From assembly GCF_936916975.1 (NCBI RefSeq), contig NZ_CAKZGO010000004.1, positions 682,001-746,000 of the forward strand: 64,000 bases of DNA, read 5' to 3'. The stretch is from an uncultured Dongia sp. (GTDB lineage Bacteria; Pseudomonadota; Alphaproteobacteria; Dongiales; Dongiaceae). A program made the translations under genes and the position numbers. Below are positions 29,120 to 37,581 of the stretch, piece after piece; position 1 is the first letter of the stretch, and every line of letters starts with the position of its first letter. The notes beneath the pieces were generated by a model. It worked only from the letters and a program-made list of their open reading frames with translations. It did no database searches and had not been told where the DNA came from.

Positions 29120-30394
29120 ATGAAATCGAGTTATCGTCAACGGTCGATCGGCAACCGGAAGCTCAGCCCTGAAACCTTGATGACCAGCTATGGCTACGAT
29201 CCCTTCCTGTCGGAAGGGTCGGTCAAGCCACCGGTCTTTCTCACCTCGACCTTCGCGTTCAAATCGGCCGAGGATGGCAAGGACTTCTTCGATTATGTGT
29301 CGGGTCGCAAGACGCCACCCAATGCGCAGGATGCGGGGCTGGTCTATTCGCGTTTCAACCATCCGAATCTGCAGATCGTCGAAGAGCGGCTGGCCGTGCT
29401 GGAAGGCGGCGAAGGTGCTTTGATGTTCGCCAGCGGCATGGCGGCCATCACGGCATCGATTCTGGCTTTCGCCCGGCCCGGCGACACGATCCTGCACAGC
29501 CAGCCGCTGTATGGCGGCACCGAGACCTTGCTGGTGGGAACCCTGGCGCCGTTCGGCTTGAAGGCCGTTGGCTTCATGGACGGGCTGGATGAAGCGGTCA
29601 TCAACGATGCCATCGCCAAGACAGCGGGCAGCAAGGTGCCGATCATCTATGTCGAATCTCCCGCCAACCCCACCTGCGGCATCGTCGATTTCGACCTGAT
29701 GGTGAAGGCCGCCGATGCAATCGAGGCGCGGCAGGGATCGCGGCCGCTGATCGTGGTGGACAACACCATGCTGGGGCCGATCTTCCAGCAGCCGCTGCAA
29801 CACGGTGCCGATATCATCGTCTATTCGCTGACCAAATATGTCGGCGGGCATAGTGACCTGGTGGCGGGTGGTGTCATCGGCCGCGCCCAGGACCTTGTGG
29901 CCATCAAGAAGATCCGGAGTGCCTTCGGCATGCAGCTCGACCCGCATTCCAGCTGGATGCTGGGGCGATCCTTGGAGACGCTGCATCTGCGCATGGAACG
30001 CGCCAATGACAGTGCGGCGAAGATCGCACGCTGGCTGCAGGCGCATACCAAGGTCGCCGCCGTCTATCACCCCGACCTCATCACCCACGGCAATTACCAG
30101 GCGGTCTATCAGCGGACGGCGCGGGCCGGCGGGTCGACCTTCGCCTTCACCTTGAAGAGCGGGCAGGAGGGCGCCTTCCGCTTCCTCAACGATCTCCATC
30201 TCTTCACGCTGGCGGTCAGCCTTGGCGGCACGGAATCGTTGATCTCGCATCCCGCGTCGACCACCCATTCCGGTGTTGCCAAGGAGATCCGCGACAAGGT
30301 CGGCGTCACCGACAGCCTCATTCGCGTCTCCGTCGGGCTGGAGAATGCCGATGATCTCATCGCCGACCTTGCGGAGGCGCTGGAGAAGATTTGA
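29120..30394 (+). CDS. Cystathionine gamma-synthase/methionine gamma-lyase family PLP enzyme
   Basis: A 424-aa Cys/Met-metabolism PLP enzyme. The Schiff-base lysine is K239 in YSLTKYVGGHSDLVAGG, the pyridine-nitrogen aspartate is D214 in IVVDNTM, and the phosphate-binding loop is in FASGMAAI. The C-terminal substrate region is SLGGTESLISHPASTTHS. The start has a good Shine-Dalgarno (caggagccacgcc). The family covers cystathionine synthase/lyase and methionine gamma-lyase. An N-terminal extension and a loop around 60-75 (SGRKTPPNAQDAGL) fit the cystathionine gamma-synthase-family subgroup often annotated as methionine gamma-lyase-like. The substrate cannot be fixed from the sequence. Confidence 0.88.
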   Translation: MKSSYRQRSIGNRKLSPETLMTSYGYDPFLSEGSVKPPVFLTSTFAFKSAEDGKDFFDYVSGRKTPPNAQDAGLVYSRFNHPNLQIVEERLAVLEGGEGALMFASGMAAITASILAFARPGDTILHSQPLYGGTETLLVGTLAPFGLKAVGFMDGLDEAVINDAIAKTAGSKVPIIYVESPANPTCGIVDFDLMVKAADAIEARQGSRPLIVVDNTMLGPIFQQPLQHGADIIVYSLTKYVGGHSDLVAGGVIGRAQDLVAIKKIRSAFGMQLDPHSSWMLGRSLETLHLRMERANDSAAKIARWLQAHTKVAAVYHPDLITHGNYQAVYQRTARAGGSTFAFTLKSGQEGAFRFLNDLHLFTLAVSLGGTESLISHPASTTHSGVAKEIRDKVGVTDSLIRVSVGLENADDLIADLAEALEKI

Positions 30395-30648
30395 AACACA
30401 GAAATATCGCCAATCCGTCCGGGACTATTGACGCTCTGGATTTATTCCCGTCACAGGCAAAAAAGATTATGAGAAAAATCTGACGGCAGAAGTGGCCGGC
30501 GATTCACATCAACGTGATCGGCTGACGACCCCTGCCACAGAGACCTCACAAGTAATTCCGTCTCCGCCTCCTAATATAAATGTCGGACAGGCGGCATGGC
30601 TGCATGTCCGATCGGGCCCCTGAGGGGCATCATATGAGGAATGGGGAC

Positions 30649-30981
30649 ATGACCAACCAGTCGAAGCCAATGCGTCGTTCCAGAGTCCGCCAGATTGTGG
30701 CGGGGTTGCTCGTCGTCGCCGGTTTCGCCGCGGCCGCTGCTTCGCCGGCACTGGCGAAGGGCAAGCATCATAACGGACATGACAACGGCAATCATTACGG
30801 CCACTACAAGCACCAGGATGAGGTGCGCTATTACGGCGGCCCGCGCGTGATCTATGTTGAGCCGGAGCCGATTTATGTTCGCGAGCGCGTCTATGTGCAG
30901 CCCGCCCCCGTTTATTACCAACCGGCGCCCGTGATCTATCAGCGGCCGTCGGTCAATATTATCGTTCCATTGTTCGATTGA
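30649..30981 (+). CDS. Small secreted His/Tyr/Pro-rich protein
   Basis: A 110-aa exported protein from ATG 30649 (gggg Shine-Dalgarno just upstream); ATGs at 30634 and 30580 are less likely. A signal peptide (VRQIVAGLLVVAGFAAAAASPALA) precedes a His/Lys-rich stretch (GKHHNGHDNGNHYGHYKH). Repeated Tyr-Pro-Val-Glu segments follow (VIYVEPEPIYVRERVYVQP, APVYYQPAPVIYQ). The histidine cluster could bind metal, and the rest resembles low-complexity surface or cell-wall-associated proteins. I do not recognise a family. A strong terminator follows at 30987. Confidence 0.65.
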   Translation: MTNQSKPMRRSRVRQIVAGLLVVAGFAAAAASPALAKGKHHNGHDNGNHYGHYKHQDEVRYYGGPRVIYVEPEPIYVRERVYVQPAPVYYQPAPVIYQRPSVNIIVPLFD

Positions 30982-30986
30982 GCCAG

Positions 30987-31022
30987 TGACGCGGGAAGGT
31001 GTCGAGGCACCTTCCCGCGTCA
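30987..31022. terminator. 15-bp perfect hairpin, bidirectional terminator candidate
   Basis: Arms 30987-31001 (tgacgcgggaaggtg) and 31008-31022 (caccttcccgcgtca) are perfect complements with a 6-nt loop. It starts 6 bp past the stop of the small secreted protein. The last three bases of the right arm (31020-31022) are the stop codon of the convergent oxygenase-like gene. It has no strong U-tract, but the geometry suits termination from both sides. Confidence 0.65.
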
Positions 31023-32018
31023 GCCATCGCCGAAATGTTCCATCCGGGCGGCGCTCGCCGCGCGGATGTCGGCCCCGGCCTTGGCAAGATAGGCCGCCAC
31101 ATTTTCCAGCCGATCGGCAATCCCGGCGCGGTCATCATTGAACTCCGCTAGATCGAGATAGGCCTGCAGCCGTTCGCGCGCGGTCCAGGCAATGTGGCGC
31201 GCATATTCCGACGCGGCGACATGGGCAGGGTCGGCAAGATAGATCTGATCGAAGCGCGTGTAGTCCGGAAAGGACGCATCGCCCGGCACATAGCCGTTGA
31301 CCATGGTGATGCGTTCGGCCGGCGCGCGCAGCCCCTTGGCGCGGTGCACCACCATATTGCCCTGCTGCAGTACCGCATAGCCGGCGCCCGGCAGAATGGG
31401 CGCCACCACACGGTCAGGCGGTGGCGTCAGCCCCGCTTTGTGCAGTGCCGCCATCTCATGCTTTGTGCCCTTGAAATATTCGAATTCGCCACCTTCCATC
31501 GCGTTTGGATCGGTCACGAACATCACGTAGTCGATGCGCAACGTATCGACATGCCATTTGTCGACATTCTCACCGATCTGCAGCGGGTTATAGTTGAGAT
31601 GGCCCAATTGATGCGGGATCGAATGCGGCAGGACAGCCGCGCCGCAGATCTCTGAAATCCAGTCATTGACGTCGGGCGACAGGCAGAGATCGCGCAGGAA
31701 GCGGGATTGATAGGCGCCACCGCGCACCATGCGCGAGATGCGCTCGTTGCTGCGGATATGCGAGGTCAAGCCACGGGCGACCTCCAACAGGCAGGCAGCA
31801 CCTTCATCGCTGAGGATCCGGAAGCAGGACGTGATGCCGAGATCGGTCGGGCACTCGCTGATCTCCCCCTCGTCATAGCCGAGCTCCGCCAAGGTGACGA
31901 TCGTCGCCGGCTTTTCCAGCGCCAGATGACGCGCCGGATCAAACACCGGCTCATCGGCCAGCGGTGGGTAGCCGTCCGGGGCAATGGCCGGAAAGTCCAA
32001 ATGTCTGGCAGTCGTCAT
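31020..32018 (-). CDS. 2-oxoglutarate/Fe(II) oxygenase-like protein
   Basis: A 332-aa protein from ATG 32018 (MTTARHLDFPAIAP), which has a strong Shine-Dalgarno (ggtggaggtgctc). The predicted double-stranded beta-helix has the metal triad H156-x-D158 (DKWHVDTLRIDYVMFV) and H225 (GNMVVHRAKGLRAP), with R236 (ERITMVNGY) placed to bind 2-oxoglutarate. It is closest in style to phytanoyl-CoA dioxygenase-like hydroxylases of small molecules or amino acids. The substrate is unknown. It is divergent from a LysR gene that probably controls it, and an oxidoreductase lies beyond that. Confidence 0.7.
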   Translation of the reverse strand: MTTARHLDFPAIAPDGYPPLADEPVFDPARHLALEKPATIVTLAELGYDEGEISECPTDLGITSCFRILSDEGAACLLEVARGLTSHIRSNERISRMVRGGAYQSRFLRDLCLSPDVNDWISEICGAAVLPHSIPHQLGHLNYNPLQIGENVDKWHVDTLRIDYVMFVTDPNAMEGGEFEYFKGTKHEMAALHKAGLTPPPDRVVAPILPGAGYAVLQQGNMVVHRAKGLRAPAERITMVNGYVPGDASFPDYTRFDQIYLADPAHVAASEYARHIAWTARERLQAYLDLAEFNDDRAGIADRLENVAAYLAKAGADIRAASAARMEHFGDG

Positions 32019-32101
32019 GAGCACCTCCACCCAGGAGGATCGCCAAAGATGACATACGCGACAAATTGATAGTTCAGGCAATATACAGTAAAATTCTTCA
32101 T

Positions 32102-32995
32102 ATGATGAAAATCGAGTGGCGACATTTTGCGATGCTGGCAGCGATCCGCAGCACCGGCTCGGTGTCGGCGGCGGCGCGGTCGCTGGGCCTGACGCAATCC
32201 GCCGCCAGCCACCAGGTGAAGGAAGCGGAGCGGCGCCTCGGCATTACCTTGCTGGCGCGGCGCGGCCGATCGGTGATCCTGACGCAGGCCGGGGAGACGC
32301 TCGCCGACAGTGCCGCCGCCTGCGCGCCTTTGCTGATGGCGGCCGAGACCAAGGCGCAGGAATTGGGGCATGAGGATGCGCCCCGCTTGCGCCTGGCCTT
32401 CGGCCTGCAGGATGGCATCGCCTGGGCGCCGGATCTCTTTGCCCATTTACGCGGTCGGGCGGCGCCACTGCGGCTCGATCTCATTCTCGCCGCCGGCGAG
32501 AGGCCGCCGCAGCTTGTTCAGCAAGGCCGCGCCGATCTGGCGGTCGACATCGGCGATGTGGCGCTGGCCGGGCTCAAGCGAGAGATGCTGGCGAAGGATG
32601 AGCTGGTCTGCCTGGTCGGCATCAAACATCGGCTGGCAAGCAAGAAGGCCATCACCGCCGCCGATGTCGCGCCGGAAACCTATTTCGCCCATGCCTTGAC
32701 GCCGCAAAGCGGCTTTGAGCTCGAAGGCTTCTTCCGCCCCGCCCAGCGAACGCCCGCCCATGTCGCCCAGATCGAAACACTGGGCGGCATCTTCGGCCTG
32801 ATCGCCTCTGGCGCCGGCATCAGCATCCAGCCGCGCGCCGCGGTCGCGACCGATCTGCCGATCAAAGCCTTGCCGTTGGCGCCGCGCCGGCTTTATCTGC
32901 CGTGGTATGTGCATGCCAAGCGCGGCAATGACGCCCTGTTGCGCGAGGTGACGGCCGTGTTGCGGCCGCATTTTGAAACCCGCCGCCGACGCTAA
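32102..32995 (+). CDS. LysR-family transcription regulator
   Basis: A 297-aa LysR protein. The N-terminal winged helix (FAMLAAIRSTGSVSAAARSLGLTQSAASHQVKEAERRLG) is followed by a periplasmic-binding-like effector domain (RLAFGLQDGIAWAPDLF onward). Two ATGs lie at 32102 and 32105. It is divergent from the oxygenase-like gene with 83 AT-rich bp between the starts, the classic LysR arrangement. The quinone reductase gene follows 11 bp later and may share its transcript. The effector is unknown. Confidence 0.92.
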   Translation: MMKIEWRHFAMLAAIRSTGSVSAAARSLGLTQSAASHQVKEAERRLGITLLARRGRSVILTQAGETLADSAAACAPLLMAAETKAQELGHEDAPRLRLAFGLQDGIAWAPDLFAHLRGRAAPLRLDLILAAGERPPQLVQQGRADLAVDIGDVALAGLKREMLAKDELVCLVGIKHRLASKKAITAADVAPETYFAHALTPQSGFELEGFFRPAQRTPAHVAQIETLGGIFGLIASGAGISIQPRAAVATDLPIKALPLAPRRLYLPWYVHAKRGNDALLREVTAVLRPHFETRRRR

Positions 32996-33006
32996 AAGGA
33001 AACGCG

Positions 33007-33984
33007 ATGATGCAGGCCCTGCTCTGCGACCAGCCCAATGGCTATGAACATCTGCGCCTGGGCGACGTGCCGACACCCGTCGCCGGTCCCGGCGAGGTGC
33101 TGATCGAGGTCAAGGCGGCCGGCATGAATTTCGCCGATACGCTGATGGTGGCCGGCAAGTATCAGATGAAGCCGGAGCCGCCCTTCGTGCCGGGACTTGA
33201 ACTGGCCGGCATTGTCGCCGGGCTGGGTGCGGGTGTCTCCGGCGTCACCCTGGGGCAGCGTGTCATGGCCGTGGTCGATCATGGTGCCTTTGCCGGCCAG
33301 GCCGTGTGCCGGTTAGCTGACGTCTTTCCCATTCCTGACGGCCTCGATTTCAACCAGGCGGCCGGCTTTCCCATTGCCTATGGCACGTCCTATGGCGCGC
33401 TGGTCTGGAAGGCGCGGCTGCAGCGTGGCGAAACCCTGCTGGTGCATGGTGCCGCGGGGGGCGTCGGCCTCACCGCGGTCGAGATCGGCAAGGCCTTGGG
33501 CGCCAGGGTGATCGCCACGGCGGGCGGCGCCGACAAATGCGCCATCGCCACCGCCCATGGCGCCGACGAGGTCATCGATTACAAAGCTGAGGACATCCGC
33601 GAGCGGGTCAAGGCGCTGACCGCGGGACGGGGTGCCGATGTGGTCTATGACCCGGTGGGCGGCGATGTGTTTGAGGCGTCCTTGCGCGCCGTCGCCTGGA
33701 ACGCGCGGCTGGTGGTGATCGGCTTTGCCGGCGGCCGGGTGCAGCAGATTCCGGCCAACATCCTGCTGGTGAAGAATGTCGACGTGCTCGGCTTCTATTG
33801 GGGGTCCTACCGCCGCGAGGCGTCGGATTTGCTTACAGGAAGCTTTCAGGCGCTGGCCGAGATGGCGCAGCGCGGCCAGTTGCGGCCCCATGTTTCCCAC
33901 ATCCTGGCGCTCAGCGATTGGCGCGAAGGGTTCGAGTCCCTGCTGGGGCGGCGCTCGACCGGCAAGATCGTGCTGACGCCCTGA
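33007..33984 (+). CDS. Zinc-independent quinone oxidoreductase (MDR superfamily)
   Basis: A 325-aa NADPH:quinone reductase-like protein. The GroES-like N-terminus ([32 protein letters not shown]) lacks the catalytic zinc cysteines. The Rossmann NADPH site is [55 protein letters not shown]-like features are typical of QorA/MDR enzymes. It starts 11 bp after the LysR gene, with ggaaac as Shine-Dalgarno, and is probably co-transcribed. It may act with the divergent oxygenase-like gene on the same compound (inference). Confidence 0.88.
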   Translation: [325 protein letters not shown]

Positions 33985-34140
33985 CACCCCGGGGCCCTGC
34001 CGACCCTGGCGCTGCGGCAATTAAGCCCCTCAAATGGCCCGATTTAGCTGTGACCTCATCCAAAGCTGATTGCCGTCACGGCGTTGAAGTGACAGATTGG
34101 CCCTAGTGATTTTAGGCTTTCAAGAAACGATCCGACATAG

Positions 34141-34755
34141 ATGCTCAAAGATTCCCGCCTGCTGTTCAAACTATGGCTGAAGAACCCACGCAGCATCGGC
34201 GCCGTGACGGTGTCGAGTTCCGAGCTGGCAGCGGCCATGGCGCGCCAGATACCGCGCGGGGGCGAGGGCTATGTGGTTGAATTGGGCGGCGGCACCGGGG
34301 CGGTGACGCGCGCCATCGTGGCGGCCGGCATCCCGCCGGAAAAACTGATCGTGGTCGAGCGCGATCCCATGCTGCACAAACATCTGGTCGAACGTTTTCC
34401 GGGTGTCCGAATCCTGCTCGGCGACGCGCTGCATCTACCCTCGCTGCTGAAGCGCCATGGCATTGTGCCGGTGAAGGCGATCGTCTCCAGCCTGCCGCTG
34501 CTCTCCTTGAAGAAATCGATCCAGCTGCGCATCGGCGCCCAGGCCTTTGCGGTCCTGCAGCCGGGAGCACCGCTCATCCAGTTCACCTATGGCCTGTTCT
34601 CGCCCTTGCCGCGGGGACGCCTCGGCATCACCGGCGGTGTCGAGGAACGGGTGCTGCAGAACCTGCCGCCGGCCAGCGTCTGGCGCTATTGCCGCCCGGC
34701 CGGCAGTGCAATCCGCCATGGCAACCACCGCAGCAAGCTGGACCACGCGGCTTAA
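34141..34755 (+). CDS. PmtA-like SAM-dependent phospholipid N-methyltransferase
   Basis: A 204-aa class I methyltransferase. The SAM motif is YVVELGGGTGAVTRAIVAAGI, with the acidic VERDPML end of strand 2 and GDALHLPSLLKRHGI. The N-terminal LLFKLWLKNPRSIGAVTVSSSELAAAMARQI and the middle VSSLPLLSL match the rhizobial PmtA/KsgA-like phospholipid methyltransferases, which turn phosphatidylethanolamine into mono-, di- and trimethyl forms. Relatives of unknown substrate share these motifs, so the name is provisional. It converges on the DinB gene with a 4-bp overlap. Confidence 0.78.
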   Translation: MLKDSRLLFKLWLKNPRSIGAVTVSSSELAAAMARQIPRGGEGYVVELGGGTGAVTRAIVAAGIPPEKLIVVERDPMLHKHLVERFPGVRILLGDALHLPSLLKRHGIVPVKAIVSSLPLLSLKKSIQLRIGAQAFAVLQPGAPLIQFTYGLFSPLPRGRLGITGGVEERVLQNLPPASVWRYCRPAGSAIRHGNHRSKLDHAA

Positions 34756-35255
34756 GAAGTCTGCTCTTCGCGCAGGAAGGCGATGAGGTCGAGGGAGGGC
34801 GGCGCTATTTGCGTGCCCGACAGCATGCCGTGGGCTTGACCCCGATGATGGGTCTGGTGATTGAACATATGCCCTAATACCAGGCTGATCGGCGTCTCAT
34901 GGGCGATGCCGGCGGTGGTCTTGTAATGCAGGATCTCTGAGAGGCGCTGGTCCGGAATCGCCTGGACGACAGCGAGGATGCGCGCATCCAGGCCCTCGCG
35001 CGCCGTTGCCAGCGCCGCAAAATCCGCCCAGACGATCTGGTCCAGCGTCTTCATCTCCGGGTCGGCAATGGCGGTCAGGCGGCTGAGCCAGATGCGGTCG
35101 GCGACGATGAGATGGTTGAGCGTTTTGAGAAGCGACGGGAAGAAGCCGATGCGCGGTGCGGCGATCTCGCCCGGCGTGAGTTCGCCCACGGCGGCATAGA
35201 TCCGGCGATTGGCCCAGGCATTGTAGCGGGCAAGACTGCTGAAATAGCTGTTCAT
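34752..35255 (-). CDS. DinB-family protein
   Basis: A 167-aa four-helix-bundle protein. The three-histidine metal site is recognisable: H48 in KTLNHLIVADRIW, and the H-x-x-x-H pair within GHMFNHQTHHRGQAH. YNAWANRRIY at the N-terminus is typical of DinB/YfiT-like proteins, many of which are thiol-dependent (bacillithiol or mycothiol) transferases or damage-inducible proteins. The role here is unknown. It overlaps the methyltransferase gene by 4 bp, stop to stop. Confidence 0.85.
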   Translation of the reverse strand: MNSYFSSLARYNAWANRRIYAAVGELTPGEIAAPRIGFFPSLLKTLNHLIVADRIWLSRLTAIADPEMKTLDQIVWADFAALATAREGLDARILAVVQAIPDQRLSEILHYKTTAGIAHETPISLVLGHMFNHQTHHRGQAHGMLSGTQIAPPSLDLIAFLREEQTS

Positions 35256-35286
35256 GACGCGAGTCTAACGGCTGCGGAAAAAGTCT

Positions 35287-35330
35287 GCCACCGGGCTGAA
35301 GATCATATGGGGGGTCTTCAGCCCGGTGGC
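35287..35330 (-). terminator. Rho-independent terminator after the DUF1127 gene
   Basis: A perfect 16-bp inverted repeat, 35287-35302 (gccaccgggctgaaga) and 35315-35330, has a 12-nt loop. On the minus strand it is followed by agactttttccg, a U-rich tail, so it is a good terminator for leftward transcription from 35464. On the plus strand tagttttcc follows. It lies 32 bp before the start of the DinB gene, which therefore needs its own promoter or readthrough. Confidence 0.75.
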
Positions 35331-35463
35331 TAGTTTTCCAGAGATGGGCCAAATGGGGGTATGGCCCAACCGGGGACGGCAAAGCCGCCCCGGGCAACGC
35401 GTCGATCCAGGATCGGCGCGATGATCGCAAAAGCGGAAATCATGGACAGCCGGCGCAACGGGG

Positions 35464-35709
35464 TTAACCGCGCCAGAACGGCTTGCTGTATTCTTCCTCG
35501 GCATCGAGACGCGAGAGGCCGATATCCTTGAGCTGGTATTCCGACAGGCGCATCAGGTCCTGGCGGGAGCGATGGCGGTCCTGCCATTCGAAGAAGGCGA
35601 CGAACAGCGCGCCGAGGCGGCCGGGGACGGTAAACTGGTGGCTGAGATGCTGACGGGAAGCGCTCTGCGAAGAAGCGGTCGACCCGGAGAAAAGGCTGAT
35701 CTGAGTCAT
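35464..35709 (-). CDS. DUF1127 small protein
   Basis: An 81-aa protein whose C-terminal half is the DUF1127 domain (WQDRHRSRQDLMRLSEYQLKDIGLSRLDAEEEYSKPFW: Arg-rich, then L-x-D-I-G-L). A good Shine-Dalgarno (tgaggatac) precedes the ATG. Proteins of this family are abundant and usually stress-induced in Alphaproteobacteria; one Rhodobacter member is an RNA-binding protein that affects RNA turnover. The leader contains a hairpin (35727-35753) just upstream of the Shine-Dalgarno, and the gene ends in the terminator at 35287-35330, so its mRNA is monocistronic. Confidence 0.88.
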   Translation of the reverse strand: MTQISLFSGSTASSQSASRQHLSHQFTVPGRLGALFVAFFEWQDRHRSRQDLMRLSEYQLKDIGLSRLDAEEEYSKPFWRG

Positions 35710-35726
35710 TGTATCCTCACATTTAA

Positions 35727-35753
35727 CTAACCGGCGTCATTGCCGTTGGTTAG
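35727..35753 (-). promoter_or_regulatory. Leader hairpin upstream of the DUF1127 gene
   Basis: ctaacc (35727-35732) pairs with ggttag (35748-35753), and ggc/gcc inside extend the stem past a small bulge. On the minus-strand transcript it would sit immediately 5' of the gagg Shine-Dalgarno. It could affect translation or RNA stability, or be a DNA operator. Confidence 0.4.
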
Positions 35754-35872
35754 AACTTATGCTTGGATTGCTGCGGGCACAAACGACTGTTTCTAACTTG
35801 TTCTGTTAGCTGAGATCACACGAGAACGCTCAGCGTCAGACGCGCCATTGATTCCATTGGGGAAGTATCGCC

Positions 35873-36823
35873 ATGCGCCTGCCACCCTTGAAAGCCGTGC
35901 GATACTTTGAATGCGCGGCGCGTCATTTAAGCTTCACAAAGGCCGCCGACGAGCTCAGCGTGACCCATAGCGCCATCAGCCACCAGATCAAGGCGCTGGA
36001 GGAATGGCTGGGGGTGAGCCTGTTCGACCGCGGTGCCCGGTCCCTGTCGCTGACCGAGGCCGGACGGCGCTACCTGCCCCCGGTGCGGGCGGCCTTCCAT
36101 CAATTGGCGGAAGCCTCGGCCGAGATGCGCCTCTTCCCCGGCGGCGGGCCGCTCACGGTCAGCGCGCTGCCGTCGCTTGCCTCCAAATGGCTGGTGCCGC
36201 GGCTTTATGATTTCCAGGCGCGGCATCCGGAGATCGAGGTGCGCATTTCGGCGACCGATCGCCTCGACCCGGTCGGCGAAGGCGATGTCGATATCGGCAT
36301 CCGCTACGGCCGCGGCCAATGGCCCGGTGTCGAGGCCGAGCTGCTGCTGCAGGACGAGGTGTTCCCGGTCTGCGCCCCCAGCATCCTCAATGGCGCGACA
36401 CCGTTGAAGGAACCACGCGACCTTGCCCGCTTCTCGCTCATCTCCGATATGGATTGGCGGCGCGCGCAATTCGATTTCTGGCCGCGCTGGCTGGTGGCAG
36501 CCGGCGTGCCCGACCTTGAGCTGAAGACCAACCTCACCTTCAACTATTCCAACCTCATGATCCAGGCGGCGATCGACGGGCTGGGCATCGCGCTCGGCAA
36601 CACGATGCTGGCGGGAGACGATCTCAGGAACGGGCGGCTGGTGCAGCCCTTCCCGCAGACGGTGATGCTGGAGACCGGCTATTACCTCATCTATGGCAAG
36701 GGCGCGCTGCGCCAGGCCAAGGTGAAGGCGTTCCGCGACTGGATCCTGGGTCAGATGACGACCTTTCAGGACAAGCGCGAGCTGGATAAGGCAGCGGAAG
36801 TCGTCAAGGGTGGAGCAATATGA
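35873..36823 (+). CDS. LysR-family regulator, GcvA-like
   Basis: A 316-aa LysR protein of the GcvA subgroup, shown by its opening (LPPLKAVRYFECAARHLSFTKAADELSVTHSAISHQIKALEEWLG) and by LSLTEAGRRYLPPVRAAFHQLAEAS. The effector domain has the usual WLVPRLYDFQARHPEIEVRIS and GDVDIGIRYGRG motifs. ggggaag precedes the ATG. Its stop overlaps the next ATG by 4 bp (ATGA), so a secreted protein of unknown function is coupled to it. GcvA-like regulators often control beta-lactamase or amino-acid genes; no such target is adjacent. Confidence 0.92.
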   Translation: MRLPPLKAVRYFECAARHLSFTKAADELSVTHSAISHQIKALEEWLGVSLFDRGARSLSLTEAGRRYLPPVRAAFHQLAEASAEMRLFPGGGPLTVSALPSLASKWLVPRLYDFQARHPEIEVRISATDRLDPVGEGDVDIGIRYGRGQWPGVEAELLLQDEVFPVCAPSILNGATPLKEPRDLARFSLISDMDWRRAQFDFWPRWLVAAGVPDLELKTNLTFNYSNLMIQAAIDGLGIALGNTMLAGDDLRNGRLVQPFPQTVMLETGYYLIYGKGALRQAKVKAFRDWILGQMTTFQDKRELDKAAEVVKGGAI

Positions 36824-37551
36824 TGCTGCGGCGCTGGCTCATGCTGTTTGCGATGTTGCTGTGTGCAGCACCTGCTGCGACGCAGGACGCAGCTGCGCAA
36901 GAGGTGGGCGCGCCCTGGCGCATCAACAACATCCCGCTCGACATCCCGCTCGAAGGAGAGCTGAACGGCGAGTATCTCGAAGGCATCTATCAGGAAAAGC
37001 TGATGGATCGGCTGCAGAGCTCGATCCTCAACGAATGGCCGAGCTATCACATCCATTCCACCTTGAAGATCGACAAGAGCAAGCTCCCAAAATCGACACT
37101 CGCGGTCGAGGAGGTGATGGATCTCTATTTCTCCAGCGCCGCTGACGCGCACCGCCTGTTCTGGATTCGCGCGCATAAGCCGATTGCGGCACCGGCCGAT
37201 GCGGCCGGCATTGCCGCCATGATCGGCATGATCGAAAGCAACTTTGCCAAGATCGACCGCGTAATCACCGATGCCGCCATGCCGGGTAATGCAATTCTCG
37301 TCATCGTCGATACGCATCTGTCGCCGGACGAACAGGCCCGGATGCGCGCCGGCCTGCCCGAGCCCTTCATCCTGTCACACGATGATTTCACGGAATTCTG
37401 GTCGATGGATCTACAAAGCCGCGCCCGCGTGCTGGGCCGCGATTTCCGCGGCGCCATCGTGCTGCTGAACAGCTTCAACGGCCAGCTGCAATCGATGCAG
37501 ACAGAGCTCCTCGACCTCAAGCGCGCGCAGATGGTGTTCGTTCTGCCGTGA
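36820..37551 (+). CDS. Exported protein of unknown function
   Basis: A 243-aa protein with a signal peptide (MMLRRWLMLFAMLLCAAPAATQDAAAQ) and no motif that I recognise. The mature part is mixed alpha/beta (LPKSTLAVEEVMDLYFSSAADAHRLFW; IAAMIGMIESNFAKIDRVI; NAILVIVDTHLSPDEQARM; FILSHDDFTEFWSMDLQSRARVLGRDFRGAIVLLNSFNG) and ends in a Gln/Leu-rich helix. The long hydrophilic helix and lack of cysteines suggest a soluble periplasmic protein. It is translationally coupled to the GcvA-like LysR gene. No family name is offered. Confidence 0.65.
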   Translation: MMLRRWLMLFAMLLCAAPAATQDAAAQEVGAPWRINNIPLDIPLEGELNGEYLEGIYQEKLMDRLQSSILNEWPSYHIHSTLKIDKSKLPKSTLAVEEVMDLYFSSAADAHRLFWIRAHKPIAAPADAAGIAAMIGMIESNFAKIDRVITDAAMPGNAILVIVDTHLSPDEQARMRAGLPEPFILSHDDFTEFWSMDLQSRARVLGRDFRGAIVLLNSFNGQLQSMQTELLDLKRAQMVFVLP

Positions 37552-37581
37552 TGGAGGTGGGGCGTTCTTGCGGTCGCGCCA

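Noticed and set aside
35265-35587. Small leftward frames near the DUF1127 terminator
   Set aside because: They run through the terminator hairpin, overlap DUF1127 and have no Shine-Dalgarno or recognisable family.
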